A DNA stretch of 64,000 nt. It comes from Tupaia tana (lineage: Eukaryota > Chordata > Mammalia > Scandentia > Tupaiidae). Below, in pieces: positions 55,870 through 64,000 of the stretch. The position numbers and the translations under genes were made by a program. How positions within the stretch are numbered: position 1 is the stretch's first letter; the number at the start of each line of letters is the position of its first letter. Location: contig JAKSZU010000008.1 in NCBI GenBank assembly GCA_026018925.1, positions 4,950,415-5,014,414 on the forward strand, read 5' to 3'. A model generated the notes under the pieces. That model was not told the origin of the DNA, ran no database searches, and saw only the letters and a list, made by a program, of their open reading frames with translations.

Positions 55870-55918
55870 TTTTTATTTATTCATGCTAGAGTACATACAC
55901 ACCCATGGGGGAGAGAAA

Positions 55919-55959
<41 letters not shown>

Positions 55960-56145
55960 CACCCTCCCCAGGGTCTGGCCATGAGGTGATCTGCCATTGG
56001 TCCCCCAGCCTTTGGGTCCTGGGCATGGTGTGTGCACCCAGTGTGTCTCAGGCTGGTCAGCGGGAGGGTCAACCCCACAGTCGCCATATGGGATCCCCTT
56101 CTCTCAAGCAGCACATTCCTGTGGCACCATGGCACCATTCCTGTG
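55870..56145 (-). mobile_element. tRNA-derived SINE, type C-like, with (GA)n
   Basis: 'tttatttattcatgctagag', an expanded (AG)n tract at 55920-55957, the body 'ggcaccctccccaggg' and 'cagtcgccatatgggatcc' in the tRNA-like head. Confidence 0.65.
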
Positions 56146-56296
56146 TGTTGTTTTGGACGGTCAGAATGGCTATGGAGAGTGGTGTGCCATGTTATTGACA
56201 CCCCACGTGCAGCAGGGGTCCCGTTTATGTATTTATTATACTGTACTTTTTATTGTCACTTTAGTGTCTACTCTTTCTTCTTATAAAAACAGTATG

Positions 56297-56568
56297 CTGA
56301 GGCCAATTGGTGTACTGGTTAAGATGCTAGACTCCCATATAGCTAGCCATGATTTGAGTCCCAGACCCGGCACCTTGAAACTCATGCTGAGTATATGTGC
56401 ATGTGTGCCCAAAATCCCAAGAGGAGGAGGGATTGTGGTGTCATCATGCTTCATGGAGGATGAGCCATCCCCCCGGGGGGTGATTTCTTGCTTTCCGTCT
56501 CTCTGCCTCTCTTTGTCTCTCCAGTGAGCACACACACCCTACAGCAAAAATCCCTCTCCAAACAAAAC
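56297..56568 (+). mobile_element. tRNA-derived SINE, type A/B intermediate
   Basis: 'tgaggccaattggtgtactggttaagatgctagactccc' head like type B, then a type A body and end with CCCCCCGGGGGG and 'cctacagcaaaaatccctctcc'. The 34-bp duplicate-like stretch near 56440 is an insertion in the core. Confidence 0.85.
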
Positions 56569-57009
56569 AAAACAAAGTGCTCTGTGCTCTGCAGTCAGAA
56601 GCCACATACATGTGTTTTCCAAGTCCCTTGATGCCCTCATTTGCTCTTGTTTAGCCTCATATCATGGCTGATGATGGCCTTTGCTGAGAGACAGGAGGTG
56701 GAGGTGGAAGACAAAGATACCAGTGATCCCAGCCCTGTGTAGACCTAGGCTAATGTGTGCATTCATGTTTCATTTTTAACATAAAAGTTTAAAGAGTGAC
56801 CCAAAAATTGTAATAATATGGAAAAGTCAATAGAACAAGAACATAGAGAAAGAAAATAGTTTTTGCATTCTTGTACAATGCACTTGTGTTTTAAGTGTTA
56901 TTACAAAAGAGTCAAAAATTAAAAAGAAAACAATGCTTAAAATATAAAAACATTACAGTAAGCTAAAGTTAGCTTATTATTGGAGAAAAATGCTTTTTTT
57001 TTTTTTTTA
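56569..57009. other. Unrecognised sequence
   Basis: No supported feature. Confidence 0.4.
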
Positions 57010-57415
57010 ATTAACTGAGCATAGCCTGAGTACATAGCAGTGGACAGTGATGCCCTGAGCCTTCATGTTCACTCCCTCTCTGATTCACCCAGAGTAGCTG
57101 CAGGTACTGCGAGCTTCATTTGTGGTAATTGTCCTGTACGGCAGTACATATTTTATCTTTCATTCTATGTTTTTTTTATTGTACCTTTTCTATGTTTAGA
57201 TACAAAAATACTTACCATTGTGTAGTAGTTGCCTACAGCATTCAGTACAGTGACAGGTGGACAGGCTGTGTCGTATTGCCTCCGTCCATGGTATGCGGTA
57301 GAAGACTGCACTATTCAGGTTCATCTTAGTAGCCTCTATGATAATCACATAGGACAGCACTGCCTAAAGATGGATTTCTCAGAACATAGCCACATCATTA
57401 AATAACTCTGTGTAA
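57010..57415 (+). mobile_element. TcMar-Tigger non-autonomous element (MER2-like)
   Basis: Landmarks: 'tgagccttcatgttcactc', 'attgtaccttttctatgtttagataca', 'aaatacttaccattgtgtagtagttgcctacagcattcagtacagt' and 'ttctcagaacatagccacatcattaaa'. These match a well-known eutherian Tigger-derived repeat. Deletions shorten the copy. Confidence 0.75.
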
Positions 57416-57640
57416 AGTTTATTTTTGTCTAATGAATGGATGAAATGCCTAGAGAATTGTGCTATCATCTTCTATCCTAATGTCAATTACCCTTGCAAGT
57501 CTGTTGATTATTTTTAGTCTGGTGTTTTGAGAGTATTTTTATGAAGCAAATTAACTCCCTTTTTATTATTAACTGAGATATGTCCCCTATTCATAAGTCT
57601 TTTTTTTTTCCTTTCCTAATACAATTATTTTCTGTTCTGG
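57416..57640. other. Unrecognised sequence
   Basis: No supported feature. Confidence 0.4.
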
Positions 57641-57975
57641 GATCCAATCCAGAGAAGAATCTAAGTTATTCTCATGTTTAGAGTGGAACATTTGGACTTT
57701 TAGGAGAAAGATCAAAGAATTAAAGGTCCATTTTCTTTCCCAAAAATCAAGGATATACACTGTCAACATGACTTAACTGTCGGTATTGACCTTGGGCACC
57801 AAGTGAAGATGGTGTTCATCCATGTCTTCCACCATAAAATTACGTTTTTCTTGATTTCCATACTGCGTACATTCAAAAGAAGTCAATGAACTGCCCGCAC
57901 TTTGGGAGTGAGGAATTATGCTCTGCTCTTTGGGGCACATTTTTGTTTCAAAATGCATTTGAGATCTGGTGTAAA
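57641..57975 (-). mobile_element. LINE-1 (L1M-like) 3'UTR, antisense
   Basis: 'ttgaccttgggcaccaagtgaagatggtgtt', 'cttccaccataaaattac', 'cactttgggagtgaggaattatgctctgc'. This is an L1M 3'UTR pattern in antisense. Confidence 0.6.
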
Positions 57976-58194
57976 CAGGCGTGGTGAAAGGACAGCATAG
58001 AGACTACTGCCTTCAGAAGGACAATCTGTCACCTACAGATCTCAGAAGAAGAGGGAGGTCACACCATGCAGGGCCTTAGGGAGCAGCACTAGAGCCATTC
58101 AGGAAGCAGAAAGAACAAAGGAAAACATGGCAAATGTCTTGCTCATGGTTTCATGGGAGAGGGCAGGCAGACAGTGAACATGAAAACTAAGCTT

Positions 58195-60170
58195 TAGAAC
58201 AAAATAGCACTTACAGTTGCTCACAAAATCAAGATACTTAGGTATCCATTTAATGACATTTATAGGATTTTATGCAAAAATTACAAAATTTCAGATAACA
58301 GAAATCAGAGAAGACCTAAATAAATGGAAAGAAATCCTGTTGATGTATTGGAATTGGAATACCCAGCTTAGTAAAAATGTCAGTTCTTTCCAGATCGATC
58401 TACAGATTTCATATCATTCCAATCAAAGCCCAGGAAGCCATTATGCATGCATGCATTGATAACTCATTCTACTATGTGCAAGCAAAAGCCGAGGACCTTG
58501 GCTTTGTGAAAACAATTTGAATATGGGTAAGGAAGAAAGCACTGTACCTGATACCAAGGCTTAATGATAGCGTCAGTGATCAAGACTCTGGTGATAATGT
58601 GGAGCAAGAGACACATTGAGGAGTACAACAGAATAGAGTCCAGAAATGAACTCACTCGAATACGCCCAACATAGTTTTTACAAAGCTGAGAAATAGTTTG
58701 ATGGAGGAAGGAGAGCTTTTCAACAAATAGTGCCAGAAAATCCATAGAAGAAAAAAACAACTGCAGAAAACAATTATCTATAATAAACCTCATATTTTAT
58801 GTTTTTCAAAAAATACCAAATGGATCACAGACATAAATGTAAGACATAAAACTATAAATCTGGCAGCACAAAGTAAGAACTTTATAAAGACTGAGAGCTT
58901 GGTGAAGAGTTTTTAGATCTGGTACTTAAAGCACAGTCTATAAAAGGAAAATGTGTTAAATTGGATCTTAGCAAAATTAGATATTCTCATTCTATAAAAG
59001 CCCCTGCTAAGAGAATAGAAACGCAAGCTACAGCCTGTGAGAAGGTAATTGCAAAGCACGTTATTGACAATGGACTCATGTCGAGAACATAAAAATTTCA
59101 ACACTCAGCTATAGAAAAAATAATCAATTAGAAAATGGACAAACAGCATAAGCAGACACTTCCTGCCACAATAGCATTGAAAAGATGGGCAACGTCATCA
59201 GGAAAGACAAATGAAAGTCCCAAGAAAAGATTATTGCACATCTTTCACAATAACCATATCGACAGATTATATATGTATCGTATTTTTAATGACAATACTA
59301 AACGCTGGCTAGTATATGAAAGAACTAAAATGCTCATGGGGCCAGGTGGTGGCACAGTGATTACACAACTGGCCCACATGACAAAGGCCCTGAAACCTCC
59401 CTGAACACATCAGGCATGCAAGTGGAGGCCTGTGGTCTGCGCCATCTGGAACTGGCGACTAATCATGGAATCATGACCCTGCTGGGCATGCCATCTCCTT
59501 CTCTCTTTCTCTCTCTCATGGAAGAAATAAATAAACTTTAAAAAAAAAATCTGAGCCACTCATAGTCTTGCCAGGAATGTAGGATAATGCAGTTTATGTT
59601 GAAGACAACCCAGCAGTTTCTTACAGGCTACATGTGGTTGCATAACTGAGCCGTTGCACTCTTGAGCATTTATCTCAGAGAAACAACAATATGTTCAAAA
59701 TCCTTTTGTGCATGTTCCTAACAGCTTTGTAATAACCAAACCACAGGAACCGTACAGATGTCCTTCAACAGTCGAGTGACTGAAGAAACATCAATGCCAT
59801 GGAACACCACGCAGCAACTAAAAGGAAGGAACTACTGATACACACAACAGCTTGGGTGGATCTGAAGGGGGTTGTGTTGTGTGAACAGAGCCAGTTGCAA
59901 AAGATTATATATGTTAAGTTTCCACTGAACTAACATTACTGAAATAATGTTACGATTATAGTCTTAAGAAGGCATTAGTGGCTTCTAGGGACTGGGGATG
60001 ATGCAGAGGGTGGTGGTGGCTTGTGAAGGGGACACAAGAGATCCCTGTAAGAGAATGATCCTCTACCTTGACCATGGTGCTGGTTCCTCACATCTACACT
60101 TGTGATAAAGTTGCAAAGAACTAAACAAATACACGCATACATTCCTGCAAGGTCAATGGATTGTGTTAGT
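58195..60170 (+). mobile_element. LINE-1 (L1M-like) ORF2 3' half and 3'UTR
   Basis: About 2 kb of decayed L1 in sense orientation, with all frames broken. In order: 'atacttaggtatccatttaa', 'aatcaaagcccaggaagcc', 'aaaacaatttgaatatggg' and 'aataccaaatggatcacagacataaatgtaag'. Then come 'agaaaatggacaaacagcat', 'aaccacaggaaccgtacagatgtccttcaaca', 'caacttaaaggaa'-like target region and a 3'UTR with 'gggactggggatgatgc'. A type C SINE interrupts it at 59339-59553. Confidence 0.85.
59339..59553 (+). mobile_element. tRNA-derived SINE, type C
   Basis: Head 'ggggccaggtggtggcacagtgattacacaactgg', CT tract, terminal 'tctctctcatggaagaaataaataaac' and poly(A). Nested in L1. Confidence 0.9.
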
Positions 60171-60329
60171 CTCAGTTTCTTACTATAATATTGTCCTTAG
60201 CTGAGCAAGGACCTTGGCAACACAGGGTGAGGAGTGCATGGGGACTCTCTATATTGTTTCTTCCAGTCACATGCAAACATACAATTATGCAGAAATATAA
60301 ATAAATCAGTTAGAACAAAGCTCTCTTTT

Positions 60330-60950
60330 AGGTGTTGGGGCTCAGAAAAGGATACCCCAAGGCGAATGCCTCAGAAGCAGCCCGAGTAGAGTTCTTCTCT
60401 GACCTTCTTCTGCCCTCCTGCCTCTCTCTCACTCTCCCTCAAAGACAGACACGAAAACTAGAATTTCTTTCCCCCACGTGGATCATGGAAACAGGAGGAT
60501 GCACTAACATCCTCCCCTGCCCCTCTATTTTGAAGCTGGTTCTAAAGGAATTCTCTGACACTCCTCGTCAGATACTGGATCATAAGGTCTGTGTTCCAGA
60601 GAGGTCCTGCCCCAGATCTGGGAAGAACTACTGCACAGAGAAACCAAGAAGTATGACAAGACACAGACCTTGCTGGGCTTCCCACCTGGTCTATGTCCCT
60701 GAGCGCAGACCCTTTCGGTCCCATCCATTTCTTCACAGCTCTCTGGCTTCACTCAGCCCAAGTGTCAAGTCAGAGTGCGTTCCTGTATCTCTGGGCCTTC
60801 ACTCTGAAGGAGCCCGTGTCAGGTGAAACTAGAACCAAACACTTCCGTCGTGCTTTTCTCTGGTTGACCTGTCCTTCGGCACAGGCCCATTGGCTATGAC
60901 CCTTTATGACGGGCAAGACAGGAATGACCCCTTCCCGTCCTGCGTAGGTA
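60330..60950 (+). mobile_element. Probable ancient LTR (family not named)
   Basis: About 620 bp of dense, non-coding sequence ('ggtgttggggctcagaaaaggataccccaaggcgaatgcctcagaagcag' to 'tttatgacgggcaagacaggaatgacccctt'). The style is familiar from eutherian LTR elements. I cannot place the family or see polyadenylation signals. The 164-codon ORF (60332-60826) has no domain. Confidence 0.45.
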
Positions 60951-61079
60951 TGAAGCCAACCTTTACAATAACATTAACAATTATCATTATGATTTTATTA
61001 TTAATCACATGTATTCTGGTACTTGAGTTCTTTATCTGTATCTTGTCATGAAGCTGCAGAACAATAACGCACAATTTGC
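60951..61079. other. AT-rich linker
   Basis: No supported feature. Confidence 0.4.
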
Positions 61080-62220
61080 TTTTCTTTTAACTGGAGGAGT
61101 CCGACCCAGCGAGACCCCAGGATCTGTCTGAGCCCCCCAACCTTTGAGCTCCGCTTCCGGTCAGGTCAACACGCTGGCAAGGCCACTGTTGTGCACCCCC
61201 CTGACCTTGGAACAAAGCTTGGGTCAATTAGCATGTCAGCAACACTGTTTGCTATTTGCTCCAGAAAACTGGTAGGGGAGCGACCCCCCCTCTGACTACC
61301 CAATTTACTACTATAAAAAAATTGCATAACTCTCTTATACATCCTGAGTATATGATAAAATTTTCCAGGAACTCCCCCGACCGCTCCCCTTTGCTATAAT
61401 CACCTACTATTAATTACAATGCTTTATCTCCATGGTCACAGTAGAGGGTGGGCTGAAGTTCTATCTAGGCAGAAATGGTCTTGACCTTTGGAAGGCCCTT
61501 CAAAATACATTTAAGGTAAACTTGGTCCTTTCTTTATGTAAAATAGGATTAGGCCAAAACTGGCCCAGGACCACCCCCCACCCTCACCAAACAAAATAGA
61601 TAAATATTTTAGGACTCCTCAAATCAAGTTTTAAATCCCTATAAAACTATGTAAGTATCATTCTTTATTAAGATCCATAAGAACTAATATCTATTCTTGA
61701 GATTTTCTTTTCTCAGAGCCATTCCTAGTAATCACAAGATGGCTGCTGCGCCACTGCTTACCGGAACCGCCTTCCCAAAACTGCATTCTATAAAGACCCA
61801 CCTACAATTGCGGAAATGCACAAGACCCACCCTTAATCCAACCCTGTATAAAATCTATGTTCCCTTTTGTTAAAAACTTTATGAGCTGATAATTAAAACA
61901 CACGTATCCCCTCTCCCTTTATTTGCATGTTACACATTTTCAATAAAAAGGCACGATGATTCCTAGCAGTTGTCTCTCCTCAGAGAGCGATCTCTGGGGG
62001 GTGTCCGGCATAGGACATGCGTGAAAAGGCACCGAGGCCTCTGTCTTCTGTTCACCTGTGCCGCCTCCGTCGAGATAACCCACCCACGCCAAGGCTGGTC
62101 CCCGGCATTTAACGGGCTCACATATCTTTTCAGAAGTCTTTCCGAACCGATCAGCAACGACTTCTGCCTCTACTTGCAGTTCGTTTCACTGACTAGCAGC
62201 CTGGTAGCTATTTGAACAGG
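61080..62220 (+). mobile_element. Probable retroviral LTR (class I-like)
   Basis: Promoter-like architecture: a YY1-like 'cacaagatggctgctgcgc' near 61735, TATA box TGTATAAAA near 61845, octamer ATTTGCAT at 61921-61928 and polyadenylation signal AATAAA at 61942-61947. A CT/G-rich U5-like tract to about 62220 follows. The 5' edge is uncertain; the true LTR may begin anywhere between 61080 and about 61550. Confidence 0.55.
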
Positions 62221-63020
62221 AGCCCACTTATAATGCACCAAGCATGGTATCTTCCCCAAGAGACAAATTCATAATTTATATTCCCATCCACTTTTAAGTG
62301 ATTCATCCCTGTCATAACATTGTTTTACTAATTAGGGACACATTTCTTCAAGCTCGCCTTCCAAGTCTCCCAAATGTGACATCTGTCCAAACAGCCTCCT
62401 TGAAGCCTTGGATTCACTTGTAAATGGCTCCCTCAAGGTCACTGATACCTTTCTGCACAAAGCTAGAAAATATTTTCTAATTCTGTACTTTTTAAAATTT
62501 TTTTGTAGTGCTCAACCTGCTAGCCACGGAGACTAATGGTTAGTCACCTGAACAGCACAACTCCCTCTGTACTTTTCATCCACCTGATATAAATAAACAC
62601 AGGTGAATGCTTCTTGGTCATCATTCACAAACTAGGCAAGTCTTGAAATTAAATCAGTAAAACCAAATCCAGAGACCCTTTCAACTCAATCTGTCTCACC
62701 CACTTTCTGAAAATATTTAAACAACTTTAGAAGCTGTATTTTTTAAAATAAATCAGCATTTTATCCTTTTTTTGTGCAGTGACAGTTTCTCTTTAGAATT
62801 AGTTCAATCAATCATTAAGATTGCTTGTTAAAAATAGAGGTTTGAAATCAGTTTGCTTTCCAAATGTAAAATACACCCATCTTCATATCTACATATGTGT
62901 CTCTATATAGATATATTTTTAATTATTGTGATTATGTGTTTCTGGCTTTGAGACCTTTTTAAAAGCGGTCAGTGGTATTGTTTCTTGAGTTACTTCTTTG
63001 AGTTTTGTTGTTGTTTGTTT
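62221..63020. other. Unrecognised sequence
   Basis: AT-rich, no supported gene or repeat. Confidence 0.4.
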
Positions 63021-63196
63021 TTAATTGCCAGAGGGTGTCTGTGGTTACACCAGGATCCCTGAACCTCCATTTATCATCCTGTAAGGATATTGGGTATGCA
63101 TGCACACACACTCTGAGTGTTTGGTGCCGGGCCAGAATTTCAATGACAGTGGGATATGTGGGACCTAGCCCCCTGAACCACAGGACTGTGAGGTGA
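63021..63196 (-). mobile_element. tRNA-derived SINE, type B, shortened
   Basis: 'taattgccagagggtgtctgtgg' is the complement of the type B end. 'ggttcagggggctaggtcccacat' is the head read on the minus strand. Confidence 0.7.
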
Positions 63197-63244
63197 TCCA
63201 GTGAATTGCTTCTTGAATTGAGGTATCTTTAAGACAATAAACCA

Positions 63245-64000
63245 ATTGAAAGAAAAAAATCTTGCTTAATTATTTTTAAAAGTTTTCAGTACTCTTACCA
63301 TATTGACTGTTTGAACTCCATCTGATTAACAATGAGACTAAATCAGTAATAGTCTCCCAACAGAGAAAAGCCCAGGTCCCAATGGCTTTACTTCTGAATT
63401 CTACAAAGCTTTCAATAAATAGCTAACTCCAATTATATGCAGACTATTTTTAAAAATCCAAAATGAAGGAGTCCTCCGAAATCATTCTATGAAGCTTCCA
63501 TTACTATCATCTCAAAACCAGACAAGGACATAGCAAAAAAAGAAAACCGCAGATCAATATATCTGCTGAATACAGGCACTACAATTCTCAAACAAGATGC
63601 TAGCAAATCATATTCAATATGCCATGACTAAGTAGGCTTTATTCCAGGGAACAAAGAGTCATTCAACATATGCAAAACAATAAATGTAATCCATCACATT
63701 ACTGGAAAGAAAAATAAAACCATACATCAATCAATGTGGAAAAAGCTTTTGATAAAATACACCAACACTTTATGATTAAGACTCTCAGCAAAATTAGCAT
63801 AGAAACTAGCTAGAACTGTCAGCCATTAAATGAGATAGTAATAACAAAGATGCAAATGACTCTAGTACTTCCCAAAATGAACTAGTGCCATCCATTGCAA
63901 AAATGCGTCATGACTTTTCTGACAATGCAATGAATGCATTTGAATAGGAAAAGAAGTAAAATTACCTTTACTTGTAGATGACATAATTATATACATAGAA
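63245..64000 (+). mobile_element. LINE-1 ORF2 fragment (reverse transcriptase region), runs off the edge
   Basis: Sense-strand L1: 'cagagaaaagcccaggtcccaatggctttacttctgaattctacaaa', 'ggctttattccagggaacaaag', 'atccatcacattac..gaaagaaaaataaaacc', 'gaaaaagcttttgataaaat' and 'tttacttgtagatgacataatt'. These are landmarks upstream of and within the catalytic RT domain. Frames are interrupted, and the region between 63820 and 63945 carries foreign or diverged sequence. Confidence 0.85.
63888..63935. mobile_element. Half of a mariner-type hairpin MITE
   Basis: 'ccattgcaaaaatgcgtcatgacttttctgacaatgca' matches one arm (complement GTCAGAAAAGTCATGACGCATTTTTGC) of the family at 3750, 7484 and 29984. Confidence 0.5.

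Noticed and set aside
55997-56527. 176-codon plus-strand ORF, one of the longest in the window
   Set aside because: It runs through two SINEs, one antisense and one sense, so it cannot be a real gene.
60332-60826. 164-codon ORF
   Set aside because: No recognisable domain. It lies in an LTR-like segment and overlaps open frames on the other strand.

Overview
This window is eutherian mammal DNA and looks intergenic or deeply intronic. I found no intact protein-coding gene, no bona fide tRNA or rRNA gene and no prokaryotic feature. The evidence for a eutherian is the set of old repeats: MIR, MaLR/MLT1 LTRs, L1M-type LINE-1 fragments, and Tigger-class (TA-duplicating) DNA transposons, one of them MER2-like. 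On top of these lies a very dense lineage-specific set of tRNA-derived SINEs that I do not recognise as Alu, B1/B2, Bov-A, CanSINE, PRE-1, ERE, VES or AfroSINE. About 55 copies, more or less complete, are visible. They fall into three related types. Type A (about 250 bp) is CpG-rich, young, and ends in a CTCTCC+poly(A) signature. Type B is older and ends in CCCTCTAGCAAATT. Type C ends in CATGGAAGAAATAAATAAAC. I cannot name the species.

Layout. 1-1.1 kb: an old L1 3' end, invaded by an L1-3'UTR-like repeat and by a Tigger-type MITE with a clean TA duplication. 1.1-12.2 kb: mostly old or unique DNA with scattered SINEs, a MIR, two mariner-type hairpin MITEs and an MLT1 LTR. 12.2-18 kb: SINE cluster around a GC- and CpG-rich kilobase (13.3-14.3 kb). 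18-25 kb: SINEs, an unnamed ancient repeat, a probable solo LTR and a split Tigger element. 25.5-26.4 kb: a processed pseudogene of TPT1 whose 5'UTR carries a 66-bp segment repeated almost exactly 2 kb downstream. 27-32 kb: SINEs, a MITE and an L1 3' end. 32.1-37.0 kb: a decayed endogenous-retrovirus district with a class I gag-like fragment. 37.8-46.8 kb: nested SINE/L1 insertions and a class II (ERVK-like) LTR. 46.9-48.1 kb: a composite micro/minisatellite grown inside an old repeat. 48-57 kb: dense SINEs in AT-rich DNA. 57-60.2 kb: a MER2-like Tigger element and L1M. 60.3-62.2 kb: two long LTR-like segments. 63.2-64 kb: an L1 ORF2 fragment running off the edge.

The window is best read as layered insertions. 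The oldest layer is L1M, MIR, MLT1 and Tigger. Next come the class I ERV remnants and a mariner hairpin MITE family. The SINEs follow, type A being the most recent because its copies keep CpGs and show long, sometimes perfect, target-site duplications. I see no cooperating gene set and no convincing new biological system. The most useful leads are the SINE family structure, the hairpin MITEs and the duplicated 66-mer in the TPT1 pseudogene.
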